Part shown: positions 41,493 to 50,306 of the stretch, in pieces
Layout of the letters: every line of letters begins with the position of its first letter
Position numbering within the stretch: position 1 is the first letter of the stretch
Source of the DNA: Mesorhizobium sp.
GTDB taxonomy: Bacteria; Pseudomonadota; Alphaproteobacteria; Rhizobiales; Rhizobiaceae
NCBI RefSeq assembly: GCF_023954305.1
Contig: NZ_JAMLIG010000003.1
Span: forward strand, 124,001 to 188,000
Length of the DNA stretch: 64,000 nucleotides
Direction: 5' to 3'
Made by a program: the position numbers and the translations under genes
Notes under the pieces: generated by a model
What the model saw: only the letters and a program-made list of their open reading frames with translations
Told to the model about the DNA's origin: nothing
Databases searched by the model: none

Positions 41493-42356
41493 ATGCGCAA
41501 CAGGTTCAAATTCATTCTCGCGGCAGCCGTCTTTGCGGCCGCCATTCCGGCTGCGTCGGCACAGGACAGCAGCACGCCGCTCCGCGTCGCATCGGACGTT
41601 GGCTTCGCGCCGTTCACGATGCGCCAACCCGACGGACAGGTCGTCGGTTTCATCGCCGACATGGGTGCGGAAATCGCGAAGCGGACCGGACGTCCGTCGG
41701 TCGAGATCGTCGATGTCAAGTTCAGCGCGATTTTCGCCGGCCTCTTCGCCAAGAACTTCGAGTTCATCATTACTCCGCTCGGGATCACTCCGAAGCGTAC
41801 TGAGGAGATCCTGTTCACGGAAGGCTACATGCAAACCGGCCTCGGCTTCATGACGAAGGCCTCCGCCGCGCCGATCACGAAGCTCGACGACCTCAAGGGC
41901 CTCAAGATGGCGATAAACCGTGGCACGTCGACCGATACCTGGCTGACCAACGAAGGGGCCGACGCCAAGTATGGCTTCGAGGTGCAGCGTTATGACGGCA
42001 GCGCCGACGCGATCCAGGCCGTCGCCAGCGGCCGAGCCGACGTCTATGTGAACGACTTGCAGGGCGTGCAGTATTCGGCCAAGCAGGTTCCAAACATGAC
42101 TTACGCCTACGAAATCCTGCAGGAGCGCACTTACTCTACCGGCTTCCGCTACGGCGACGAAGAGGCCCGCAACAAGGTGGAGCGTGCGATCGAATGCATG
42201 AAGCAGGACGGCACGTTCTCGGCCCTCAACGTCAAGTGGTTCGGCGTCGAGCCCGCTGCCGGTTCGGCGATGACCAAGGTCTCGCCCGGCTACGGACCCG
42301 AGGGTCTGAAGGGCTGGGTCGACGTGGCCGATGCCGACAAACCGGCCTGCGGCTGA
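41493..42356 (+). CDS. ABC transporter substrate-binding protein, family 3
   Basis: A 287-residue periplasmic protein. The signal peptide is residues about 1-23 (FKFILAAAVFAAAIPAASAQ), followed by LRVASDVGFAPFTMRQPDGQ-VVGF and the two-lobed family 3 fold (FIITPLGITPKRTEEILFTE, KLDDLKGLKMAINRGTSTDT). Such proteins bind polar amino acids or small related compounds. An AAGGAAC site precedes ATG 41493. The genes for ATPase and two permeases follow, so this is a complete importer. Confidence 0.9.
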   Translation: MRNRFKFILAAAVFAAAIPAASAQDSSTPLRVASDVGFAPFTMRQPDGQVVGFIADMGAEIAKRTGRPSVEIVDVKFSAIFAGLFAKNFEFIITPLGITPKRTEEILFTEGYMQTGLGFMTKASAAPITKLDDLKGLKMAINRGTSTDTWLTNEGADAKYGFEVQRYDGSADAIQAVASGRADVYVNDLQGVQYSAKQVPNMTYAYEILQERTYSTGFRYGDEEARNKVERAIECMKQDGTFSALNVKWFGVEPAAGSAMTKVSPGYGPEGLKGWVDVADADKPACG

Positions 42357-42379
42357 TTGGACACGAGAGGTTGGCTTCC

Positions 42380-43123
42380 ATGACGTCTGCTCCCGTTCTC
42401 GAAATCGCCGATCTGCGAAAATCGTTCGGCAAGGACGAGGTGCTGAAGGGAGTCAACCTGACCGTCCGGCGCGGAGAAGTCGTGGTTCTCCTCGGCTCCT
42501 CCGGCTCCGGCAAGAGCACGTTCCTGCGCTGCATCAATCGGCTGGAGGAGCCCACGTCGGGGACGATCTCCCTGAACGGGACTCCGGTCACTTCTTCGAC
42601 CGCAAATCTGGCCGATGTCCGCAAGAAGATCGGGATGGTATTTCAGTCCTTCAATCTCTATCCGCATCTCTCAGCACTAAGGAATATCACCCTGGCTCTG
42701 CGGCTCTCGCTGGGCCAGGACCGGAAGGCGGCCGAGGAACAGGCCATGCGTATGCTTGCGCAGGTCGGACTGGCCGAGAAAGCGCGGTCCTACCCGTCCG
42801 AATTGTCCGGAGGTCAGCAGCAGCGCGTCGCGATCGCCCGTGCCCTGGCGCTGGAACCGCAGGTGATGTTGTTCGACGAGCCAACCTCGGCTCTCGATCC
42901 GGAACTCGTTGGCAGCGTGCTCGAGGTCATACGCCTCCTGCGCCAGCGTGACATGACGATGGTCATCGTGACCCACGAACTCGGTTTCGCGCGCGAGGCG
43001 GCAGACCGCATCGTAATGATGGACAAGGGCGAGGTGGTCGAGGAAGGGCCGCCGGAGCAGTTGTTCACCACGCCCCGGCATCAGCGAACCCGCGAGTTCC
43101 TGAAGCACTTCACCGGCAGGTAG
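42380..43123 (+). CDS. Amino-acid-type ABC transporter ATPase
   Basis: A 247-residue ATPase of the GlnQ/HisP type: Walker A VVLLGSSGSGKSTFLRCINR, Q-loop GMVFQSFNLYPHLSALRNIT, signature YPSELSGGQQQRVAIARALA, Walker B VMLFDEPTSALDPELVGSVL and switch His in MVIVTHELGFAREAADR. The ATG 42380 opens the frame where family members start (MTSAPVLEIADLRK); upstream frame extension is spurious. It energises the importer whose other parts flank it. Confidence 0.95.
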   Translation: MTSAPVLEIADLRKSFGKDEVLKGVNLTVRRGEVVVLLGSSGSGKSTFLRCINRLEEPTSGTISLNGTPVTSSTANLADVRKKIGMVFQSFNLYPHLSALRNITLALRLSLGQDRKAAEEQAMRMLAQVGLAEKARSYPSELSGGQQQRVAIARALALEPQVMLFDEPTSALDPELVGSVLEVIRLLRQRDMTMVIVTHELGFAREAADRIVMMDKGEVVEEGPPEQLFTTPRHQRTREFLKHFTGR

Positions 43124-43127
43124 GGCG

Positions 43128-43799
43128 ATGGAGCAGGTTCTTTACTATTACTTCAACGTCCCGATCATGGTCGACGCCCTGCCGATGATGCTGCAGGGCC
43201 TAGGCGTCACGATCCTCATGGCGTTGACAACCGTGTTGATTGGAGTCAGCGCTGGGCTTCTGCTCGCGGTGGCGCGTAGCTATCCGAGCCGCTTCATTCG
43301 CTGGCCCATCATCGGCTTCGTCGACATCTTCCGATCCCTGCCGCAGTTGGTGATCATAATCTTGATCTACTTCGCGCTGCCCTATGCCGGCATCGAGTTC
43401 TCCCCGTTCTGGTCGACGGTGCTTGGCCTGTCTCTGGTGCTGGCCGCCTTCGCGCAGGAGAGCTTCTGGGCCGGCATTACGGCGACGAATCGCGGTCAAT
43501 GGGAGGCGGCTACGGCCACCGGCCTGTCGCACACGGCGACCGTCTTCTTCGTCGTCCTGCCGCCGGCCATCAAGACGTCGATCCCGTCGCTAACGAACCG
43601 CATCATCGCGGTCACGAAAGGCACAGCACTAGGATCCGCGGTGGCCGTACAGGAACTGCTCGCCCACGCCCAGAGCATCCAGTCGGTGGTCGCAAATCCG
43701 TCGCCGCTGACCCTCGGTGCGCTGCTCTACATGGTCATCTTCGCGCCGATGGTAGCGTTCTCTCGGTGGCTTGAATGGCGTTATCGGTGGAGCAGCTGA
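43128..43799 (+). CDS. Amino-acid-type ABC transporter permease 1
   Basis: A 223-residue permease with five membrane helices. The HisM/GlnP-type sequence includes LGVTILMALTTVLIGVSAGL and the EAA loop WEAATATGLSHTATVFFVVL-PPAIKT. It begins 4 bases after the ATPase stop and is followed directly by the second permease; the two presumably form a heterodimeric channel. Confidence 0.92.
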   Translation: MEQVLYYYFNVPIMVDALPMMLQGLGVTILMALTTVLIGVSAGLLLAVARSYPSRFIRWPIIGFVDIFRSLPQLVIIILIYFALPYAGIEFSPFWSTVLGLSLVLAAFAQESFWAGITATNRGQWEAATATGLSHTATVFFVVLPPAIKTSIPSLTNRIIAVTKGTALGSAVAVQELLAHAQSIQSVVANPSPLTLGALLYMVIFAPMVAFSRWLEWRYRWSS

Positions 43800-43801
43800 C
43801 G

Positions 43802-44464
43802 ATGTTCTTCGACACCTTCTTCGACATCGACGCTATCATCTTCACCTATCCGCTGCTGCTGGACGGCTTTCTGCTGACCCTGCAACTGGTCGGTGTCGTC
43901 GTCCCGTCCGGTATCGCGCTCGGGACCTGCCTTGCGCTGGTCTACGCACTTGGCGGATGGGCAACGAAGGCGGCATTCATCCTCTATGTCGATTCCTTCC
44001 GCTCGCTACCGCCCCTGGTGCTACTCGTCTTCATCTTCTATGGGCTGCCATTTCTTGGCGTTCACCTCGGCAGCTTTGCCTCCGCCGTGCTCGCTCTCGT
44101 CCTGAACGGGTCCAGCTATTACGCGGAGATCGTGCGAGCCGGCATCACAGCGATCTCGAAGGGCCAGTGGGACGCGGGACGCGCGACCGGCCTGTCGCGC
44201 TTCCAGACGATCATCCACATCGTCCTGCCCCAGGCATTCCGCAACATTGTCGGGCCGCTTCTGGGCAATACGCTCGAGCTCACCAAGGCGACGTCGATCT
44301 GTTCGGTTGTCGCTCTTCCGGAGTTCCTGCGTGCCGCCCAGATTGCCCAGAGCCACGTCTACAATCCGACGCCCTTGGTGTTTGTGGCGCTCGTTTACCT
44401 GATCCTGCTTTGGCCGCTGGCGCGTCTGGTGTCGCGCATGGAGCGGACCATCGCCTCGCGCTGA
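43802..44464 (+). CDS. Amino-acid-type ABC transporter permease 2
   Basis: A 220-residue permease (MFFDTFFDIDAIIFTYPLLL, then GFLLTLQLVGVVVPSGIALG) with the EAA loop GQWDAGRATGLSRFQTIIHI-VLPQAFRN. ATG 43802 comes 2 bases after the stop of permease 1 and about 10 bases after GGAG; an upstream ATG at 43775 would overlap permease 1 by 25 bases. The order SBP-ATPase-permease-permease is complete. Confidence 0.92.
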   Translation: MFFDTFFDIDAIIFTYPLLLDGFLLTLQLVGVVVPSGIALGTCLALVYALGGWATKAAFILYVDSFRSLPPLVLLVFIFYGLPFLGVHLGSFASAVLALVLNGSSYYAEIVRAGITAISKGQWDAGRATGLSRFQTIIHIVLPQAFRNIVGPLLGNTLELTKATSICSVVALPEFLRAAQIAQSHVYNPTPLVFVALVYLILLWPLARLVSRMERTIASR

Positions 44465-44494
44465 GACAAACAAAGAATTTTGGGAGACACCCTC

Positions 44495-45826
44495 ATGCAA
44501 GCTACGCCTACCCAGGGAGGGCTAGACGCCGCCCTTGCGTCCCTGCGGGAGAGCTATGCCCGCAGCCGGCCGATAAGCCAAGAACTCTTCAGGCGCGCCG
44601 CAAGCGTGCTTCCGGGGTCCAATACACGTTCGGTGCTGCACTTCAGCCCTTTCCCGCTCTACATGGCTCGGGGGCAGGAAGCGATTGTGGAGGACGTGGA
44701 CGGCAATGCCTACGTGGACATGGTCGGGGAATTCTCGGCCGGTCTCTTCGGGCATTCGGATCCCGTCATCAACCGGGCGATCCGTGAGGCGCTTGACAAC
44801 GGCGTGGTTCTCGCGGCGCCGACGCGGCTCGAGGTGGACTTGGCGACCCTGGTTGCAGCTCGATTCCCTTCGATGGAGCGCCTTCGGTTCTGCAATTCGG
44901 GCACCGAAGCCAACATCCTCGCCTTGATGACGGCGATGAATGTGACCGGGCGCAAGCGTGTGTTGGCGTTTCGCGGCTCCTATCATGGTGGCGTACTTGC
45001 CTACCCCACCGACGGCAACCCGCTGAACATCCCCCTCGACGTCATCCTCGCTCACTACAACGACACAGACGGCACAGAACAGACGATCCGCTCTATCGGG
45101 AGTGATCTGGCTGCGATCATAGTCGAACCGATCCTGGGGGCCGCCGGCAATATTCCTGCGGCGCCCGAATTCATAGCGATGCTGCGAAGGGCATCGACTG
45201 CGTCCGGCGCTCTCCTCATTCTTGATGAGGTGAAGACATCACGATGTGGGCGGGGGGGCATGCAAGGTCGGCTCGGCGTGACTCCCGATCTCACGACAAT
45301 CGGGAAGTATATTGGCGGCGGGCTTGCCTGCGGAGCTTTTGGCGGCGACGCCAGCATCATGGCGCGGTTCGACCCGAACACGCCCGGCGGGCTGAAGCAT
45401 GCGGGCACGTTCAACAACAATGTTTGCGCTATGGCTGCGGGCGTCGCGGGTCTCTCGCAGATCTTCACGCCTGAGCGGGCGGACAATTTTCTCGAAACAA
45501 CTGAAGCCTTTCGACTTGAACTGAACGAGCTCTGCGCGGCTCATGGCGTCGCGATGCAATTCAGCGGGCTTGGCTCAATCTTTACCGTTCATTTCACGGA
45601 TCGCCCGATTGTCGGTCCCGGTGACATTCCGGCGAAGAGCTGGCCACTCAGCCAGCTCTTCCACATGTTCGCGCTGCTGGACGGAGTCCTGGTGGCAAGC
45701 CGTGGCGACGTCTTCATATCGCTGCCGACATCCGCAGCGCAATTGCAGTCGCTGCGCACAACCGTTGACAGGTTCATCCAGGCTTATGGCTACCTATTTC
45801 CCATCCAGGAGCCGCAAGTCACATGA
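44495..45826 (+). CDS. Class III aminotransferase similar to beta-phenylalanine aminotransferase
   Basis: A 443-residue PLP enzyme of the glutamate-1-semialdehyde-aminomutase-like branch. Several blocks resemble the beta-amino acid (beta-phenylalanine) aminotransferases of Variovorax and Mesorhizobium: LPGSNTRSVLHFSPFPLYMA (with the substrate-carboxylate Arg), RFCNSGTEANILALMTAMNV, FRGSYHGGVLAYP, LILDEVKTSRCGRGGMQGRL and TTIGKYIGGGLACGAFGG (Lys). Such enzymes convert a beta-amino acid to a beta-keto acid. The next gene encodes a beta-keto acid cleavage enzyme and overlaps by 4 bases, which fits this reaction well. GSA aminomutase activity is unlikely here. Confidence 0.88.
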   Translation: MQATPTQGGLDAALASLRESYARSRPISQELFRRAASVLPGSNTRSVLHFSPFPLYMARGQEAIVEDVDGNAYVDMVGEFSAGLFGHSDPVINRAIREALDNGVVLAAPTRLEVDLATLVAARFPSMERLRFCNSGTEANILALMTAMNVTGRKRVLAFRGSYHGGVLAYPTDGNPLNIPLDVILAHYNDTDGTEQTIRSIGSDLAAIIVEPILGAAGNIPAAPEFIAMLRRASTASGALLILDEVKTSRCGRGGMQGRLGVTPDLTTIGKYIGGGLACGAFGGDASIMARFDPNTPGGLKHAGTFNNNVCAMAAGVAGLSQIFTPERADNFLETTEAFRLELNELCAAHGVAMQFSGLGSIFTVHFTDRPIVGPGDIPAKSWPLSQLFHMFALLDGVLVASRGDVFISLPTSAAQLQSLRTTVDRFIQAYGYLFPIQEPQVT

Positions 45827-46698
45827 AGAAGACTATTCTGACAGCAGCGGTCACTGGGAACATCACCACCCTTGCTCAGCATCCCGGTCTACCATGCACT
45901 CCAGAGCAGATCGCCACGGCGGCGATCGAGTGTGGGAAGGCCGGCGCCGCCGTCGCTCACATTCACGTCCGCTATCCGGATGGCCGGCCGAGCATGGAGA
46001 TTTCCCACTACCGCGAGGTGATGGGGCGGATTCGCGATAGCGGGCTCGGAATGATCGTTAACCTGACAACCGGGCCTGGACAGCGCTTCGTTCCCGATCG
46101 TGAGAACCCGGCCGTGGCTGCGCCGGGCACAACCTTGATGCACCCGCTGAGGCGGGTCGAACACATTGCAGAGCTGAAGCCCGAGATGTGCTCGCTCGAC
46201 CTGAACACGATGTGGTCAGGCAGTTCGGTCGTCATTAATCCCCCGGAAAACGTGCGGATCATGGCAAAGGCGATGCGAGAAGCTGGCACGCGGCCAGAGA
46301 TCGAGCTGTTCGATAGTGGCGACATTCATCTCGCCCGCGCGCTGCTCGAAGAGGATGTGTTTGATCACCTGCCGCTGTTCCAGATCGTCACCGGCGTCCG
46401 CTACGGTTTCGAAGCCACGCCGCAGACGCTTTGCTATGCACGGTCACTGCTGCCGGTGAATGCCAACTGGGGCGCGATCGGCATTGGCAGGATGTCGTTC
46501 GGCATGCTCGTGCAGACCGCGCTGATGGGCGGTCACGTGCGTGTGGGATTCGAGGACAATCTCTATCTGAACCGTGGCGCGTTAGCACCGGACAATGCCT
46601 CGCTGGTGCGCAAGGCGGTCCATCTGGTAGAGGAGCTAGGCGGCACTATTGCTAGCCCGGCCGATGCGCGGGCCATCCTGGGCCTTCAAACACATTGA
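45823..46698 (+). CDS. Beta-keto acid cleavage enzyme (BKACE, DUF849)
   Basis: A 291-residue TIM-barrel protein: TAAVTGNITTLAQHPGLPCT, GKAGAAVAHIHVRYPDGRPS (metal ligands HxH), VNLTTGPGQRFVPDRENPAV, LFDSGDIHLARALLEE and VGFEDNLYLNRGALAPDNAS, all normal for BKACE. The family, including 3-keto-5-aminohexanoate cleavage enzyme, converts a beta-keto acid plus acetyl-CoA to acetoacetate and a new acyl-CoA. The beta-amino acid aminotransferase directly upstream could supply its substrate. Confidence 0.92.
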   Translation: MKKTILTAAVTGNITTLAQHPGLPCTPEQIATAAIECGKAGAAVAHIHVRYPDGRPSMEISHYREVMGRIRDSGLGMIVNLTTGPGQRFVPDRENPAVAAPGTTLMHPLRRVEHIAELKPEMCSLDLNTMWSGSSVVINPPENVRIMAKAMREAGTRPEIELFDSGDIHLARALLEEDVFDHLPLFQIVTGVRYGFEATPQTLCYARSLLPVNANWGAIGIGRMSFGMLVQTALMGGHVRVGFEDNLYLNRGALAPDNASLVRKAVHLVEELGGTIASPADARAILGLQTH

Positions 46699-46771
46699 AA
46701 AACTTTGCCGTGCCGCCCGATGACGCTCAAAGAACCAACCGGGCACGCACCTTTGGATGGACGGCTACTGG

Positions 46772-47641
46772 ATGGCTGAAGTTGATGTAGTTCAGCGTCT
46801 ACGGGAGGCATTCGACACGCTGCCGCCAAAGCTCAAGGTGGCGGCTCGATTCTTGATCGATTCGCCGACTGAAGTTGCGCTCCTTTCAATGCGTGAGCAG
46901 GCTCGCAAGGCAAACGTCCAGCCGGCGACGATGACGCGATTGGCGCAATGGCTTGGATTTTCAGGCTTCGACGAACTGCGTGGTCTCTACGCCGATGCGC
47001 TGCGCAATGATGCCGGCTCGTTCAGTAGTCGGTCGGTCAAGTTGCTCAAGCGACGGGAAACCATCGGTGACGTCGGACTAATCAGCGACTACGTCGATGC
47101 AATTACGGCCTATGTCGATCATTTGAAGAGCCCCGCGGTGACCGAGGCGATCGTCACCGCATCGGGATATCTCCGATCAGCGTCTACCATTTATGCTGCG
47201 GGTGTCCGATCGACGTATCCAGTGGCCTTTCAGATCGCCTATGTGGCGAGCTACTTTGCCGACAATGTCGTCTTGCTGGACGGGCCGGGGAGCACGGCCA
47301 ACGATCCGTTCCGCCAGGCGACCACCGACGATGTGCTGCTAGTGACCAGTGTGGAGCCTTATGCAGCATCGACAGTCGCTCTTGTACAAGAAGCGACCCA
47401 ACGGGGAATACCTATCGTCGCAATCACCGATAGCGTGATGTCACCAGTAGGACGGCTCGCGAAAGCGGCGATACCAGTTCAAAAGATCTCGCCGTCTTTC
47501 TTCGATGCAATCGCACCAGCCTTCGTTGTAGGCGAAATCTTAGTTGCACTCCTCGCTGCTAATCAGGGGACTGTCGGGACGGCAAAGATCGAAGCCACCG
47601 AAAAACGTCTTCGAACATCCCACGTCTTCTTTGAGGAGTGA
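46772..47641 (+). CDS. MurR/RpiR-family regulator
   Basis: A 289-residue protein with an N-terminal HTH_6 domain (EQARKANVQPATMTRLAQWL followed by GFSGFDELRGLYADALRN) and a C-terminal SIS domain (ASTIYAAGVRSTYPVAFQIA, then DVLLVTSVEPYAASTVALVQ and IPIVAITDSVMSPVGRLAKA). RpiR regulators sense phosphosugars or other small ligands. It is the last gene of module A and probably controls it. A start at 46757 is possible; neither candidate has a strong ribosome site. Confidence 0.88.
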   Translation: MAEVDVVQRLREAFDTLPPKLKVAARFLIDSPTEVALLSMREQARKANVQPATMTRLAQWLGFSGFDELRGLYADALRNDAGSFSSRSVKLLKRRETIGDVGLISDYVDAITAYVDHLKSPAVTEAIVTASGYLRSASTIYAAGVRSTYPVAFQIAYVASYFADNVVLLDGPGSTANDPFRQATTDDVLLVTSVEPYAASTVALVQEATQRGIPIVAITDSVMSPVGRLAKAAIPVQKISPSFFDAIAPAFVVGEILVALLAANQGTVGTAKIEATEKRLRTSHVFFEE

Positions 47642-47775
47642 CGTGCCCCCGTTTTTTTGTCCGGCGTCAGCACCAATGAGACAGAATCGGCTTAACTTAG
47701 AGAGGAGGATTTCTGGTTCATCGTAGCCATTCAAGGAGCAAAGATGAGACAGATGGGGTATTCGGCTTGGAGCCC

Positions 47776-48080
47776 TGTCCGTCGTCAGGGATTTTGGGGC
47801 CACTGGCGTGGTGAGCTAACGGAGGCTCGGGCCCATCAGGGTTGTCATTTCCTGCGGCTGCTTTGCGATGAAGCAGGCGGCGCTTGTTGATGGTCTCTCG
47901 TTTGATCCTTTCCCTTTCTAGTGTGATGATGTCGCCTCGACCGAAGTAAACGTCGGCGGGGGTGAGGTTGCCGAGGCTCTCGTGGTAGCGGCGGTGGTTG
48001 TAGTGATCGACGAACGCCGTGATCTGACGCTCGAGATCGGTGTCGGGCGACCTGAGATACTGACCCGCTTCCGACACGAG
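47776..48080 (-). mobile_element. IS3-family element, 3' end of orfB (inverted copy)
   Basis: Reverse frame: YLRSPDTDLERQITAFVDHY, NHRRYHESLGNLTPADVYFG and RGDIITLERERIKRETINKR, the C-terminus of an IS3-family OrfB. The tail and the 80 bases beyond it match the fragment at 23941-24148, in opposite orientation, down to the terminal GACGACGGACA. It borders IS21 sequence at about 48080. Confidence 0.8.
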
Positions 48081-48688
48081 GAACTGACCCCCTCTTCGAT
48101 GAAGACACCAAAATTCGGCCACTCCTGTCCCGCGTGGGTCCATGAAGCAGGGAGAGGAGATGTTGCAGCCTGACGAGGTGGCGGCGATGATGCGGCTGGA
48201 CGGTCTTGGCTGGGGAGCCAAGCGGCTCGCGCGCGAGTTTGGCTGCGCACGCAACACGGTGCGACGATATCTTCGCCGGGGTGGTTCGGTTCCGTTCGGC
48301 AGCCGGCGCGGCGCTCGGCGCTGGACGGGCTCGAGGGCTGGTTGCGCGAGCGGTTCTTCCGACACGGCGGCAACGCCGACGTCGTTCGCCAGGACTGGCG
48401 TCCGAGCACGGAGTGGTGCTCAGCCTTCGTCAGGTCGAGCGGCGGGTCGCGGGCTGGCGGCGCGAATTGAAGGCGCAAGCCCGTGCGACGGTGCGGTTCG
48501 AGACGCCGCCGGGTAAGCAACTGCAGATCGACTTCGGCGAGGCGCGGGTCTGGATCGGCGACGAGAAGCTGCGCGTGCATGTGTTCGTCGCCACGTTCGG
48601 CTTCTCGCGCCGGATGCACGTGCGGGCCTCGCTGCGGGAACGGCAGGCGGACTGGTTCGAGGAAATGGAGAGCTCTCCCAGCTCTTAG
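48081..48688 (+). mobile_element. IS21-family istA, truncated and frameshifted
   Basis: From the ATG near 48163 the frame MLQPDEVAAMMRLDGLGWGA followed by KRLAREFGCARNTVRRYLRR is the N-terminal HTH of IstA. After two frame changes (about 48297 and 48400) it continues with EHGVVLSLRQVERRVAGWRR, ATVRFETPPGKQLQIDFGEA (first catalytic Asp) and RVWIGDEKLRVHVFVATFGF, then stops at 48688 where ISKra4-like sequence begins. No istB is present. Confidence 0.8.
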
Positions 48689-48695
48689 TGATCCT

Positions 48696-48847
48696 CATTT
48701 CCCGGCGGCACACGTCGCCGCACTCGTTCTTCCCCTCGATCGTGATCGCCCATTCCACCGCCATCGCTTCCTCCCCGAACAAAGCGATGCTGATGGACTG
48801 CACAGGCCTAACAACCCGTATTCGACCCCAGAGAAATTACCGGTCTC
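48696..48847 (-). mobile_element. ISKra4-like element end (inverted copy)
   Basis: Read on the minus strand from 48847 the sequence starts GAGACCGGTAATTTCTCTGG, as at 2062, and continues to the transposase start MAVEWAITIEGKNECGDVCR before it is cut at about 48696. It closely resembles the first 160 bases of the copy at 2062-2469. The insertion overlaps the end of the amidohydrolase gene at 48837. Confidence 0.78.
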
Positions 48848-50288
48848 TATCTCGCCGTTTTGAAACAGACCAATAGTCTTGCGGCTCCACGAGAAGATGA
48901 GAAAGGTCAACGCGTTCGAATGCACATTTGGCTTCAGCGGCCGCTTCGTCAAGGATGGCGCTTTCGTCCAGATGCGCAACGCGGCGCGCCTGCATCAACA
49001 GCTTGCCGTCGACGATAACCGTATCGACGTCGGCGGCATTCGCGAAATGCGCGATCTTGGTGACCGGCATGGTCGGCGGAAAGAGATGCGGCTTGCGCAT
49101 GTCGACGAGAACGATGTCGGCCTTCTTGCCCGGCTCGAGAGAACCCAGATGGTCCTGCAGACCGAGGGCCTGTGCGGCGTCTATCGTGGCCATTTCAAGC
49201 GTCTTGCCAGGCGGCAGGACTGCGGGATCGCGAAAATGCCTGCGGTGGTAATGCATGCATTGGGCCATGTGGCGGAACATGTCAAAGCCGCGATCGGGCG
49301 CCGCTGCATCCGAACCCAGGCATACGGTTATTCCGGCATCGAGCAGTTCCGGCGCCGGGCAGCGGCCGTAGATCGACATTATCGCGCTCGGATTGTGCAC
49401 GATCGATGCGCGGGTCTCCTGCAGGGCTTCGAAATCGGCTGGCGTCAGGTCGACGCTGTGGCCTAGAAGCGCAAAGCTGCCGATTACGCCAAGATCACGG
49501 GCGAGCGCGATCGAGCCGTCGCGATGACCATCCTGCGTGAAAAGCACATTCTTGTCCGAGCGCAACCGCATGACTGCAGCGCTCATACGCTCGACGTCAC
49601 GACGAATATCATCCTCAAAAATGTCTTTGGCGTAATAGACCGGCATGATGAGGCAGACACCGGTACGCCGGTCGAGGACGTCGTTCCACCGGTCTATCAG
49701 ATCGGCGCTGACCTCAAGTTGGCGTTCGAACGTCAGGTCGAAAGTTTCCGATCTGCCATCTTCGCGGATGCGCGCATAGCGGCGCGGAAACGGCGCGCGG
49801 CACGGGCCGACGGCCATAATCGTGCGCAGGCCGGATTCGACCGTCGCATCGCAATGCGCGTCGCCATGCGCCGGATCGTCGGTGCGGTAGATGTCTGCTC
49901 CACCGCCGAGAAGGGAGACGGCGGTTGTGACGCCGCCGCGCAGCCGTTCGAGCTGGGCAAGCCGCTGCTCGGTCCGCCAGAAGGATGGCGTCGAATTGCG
50001 CGCGTAAATCGCTTCGCAGGTCTCGAACCAGGCGGCGGTGTCCCCTGCCCCGGCGGCGCGAACCAGACCGTGACCGGCATGGGAATGCGAATCGATGAGC
50101 CCAGGCAATGCGACCATGCCGGAGCCGTCGATCTCCTTCGCGGCACCGACGGGTGGCGCCTCGTCTGGGGTGCCGACGCCGCTGATGCGATCGCCGTTGA
50201 CGGCGATCCACGCGTCTTCCAATACGCGCCGCTTGGCATCGACCGTAATCGCTGTGACGTTACGGATGAGAATGTCGGTCTGTCTCAT
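48837..50288 (-). CDS. Amidohydrolase (cytosine deaminase/TRZ-ATZ group)
   Basis: A 483-residue metal-dependent hydrolase: DILIRNVTAITVDAKRRVLE, ALPGLIDSHSHAGHGLVRAA (HxH), LFTQDGHRDGSIALARDLG (His), FALLGHSVDLTPADFE (His) and ITVCLGSDAAAPDRGFDMFR (Asp). This is the deaminase/chlorohydrolase-like group acting on N-heterocycles. The last residues (KRRDRDR) and the stop are encoded by the ISKra4-like end, so an insertion replaced the natural C-terminus; the catalytic part is intact. It starts 18 bases after the GntR gene and is likely co-transcribed with it. Confidence 0.88.
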   Translation of the reverse strand: MRQTDILIRNVTAITVDAKRRVLEDAWIAVNGDRISGVGTPDEAPPVGAAKEIDGSGMVALPGLIDSHSHAGHGLVRAAGAGDTAAWFETCEAIYARNSTPSFWRTEQRLAQLERLRGGVTTAVSLLGGGADIYRTDDPAHGDAHCDATVESGLRTIMAVGPCRAPFPRRYARIREDGRSETFDLTFERQLEVSADLIDRWNDVLDRRTGVCLIMPVYYAKDIFEDDIRRDVERMSAAVMRLRSDKNVLFTQDGHRDGSIALARDLGVIGSFALLGHSVDLTPADFEALQETRASIVHNPSAIMSIYGRCPAPELLDAGITVCLGSDAAAPDRGFDMFRHMAQCMHYHRRHFRDPAVLPPGKTLEMATIDAAQALGLQDHLGSLEPGKKADIVLVDMRKPHLFPPTMPVTKIAHFANAADVDTVIVDGKLLMQARRVAHLDESAILDEAAAEAKCAFERVDLSHLLVEPQDYWSVSKRRDRDR

Positions 50289-50306
50289 GGTCAGTCGCGG
50301 TTCCGC

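Noticed and set aside
44495..45826. Annotation as glutamate-1-semialdehyde aminomutase (haem biosynthesis)
   Set aside because: The sequence blocks match the beta-amino acid aminotransferase branch better, and the gene is coupled to BKACE in a catabolic operon.
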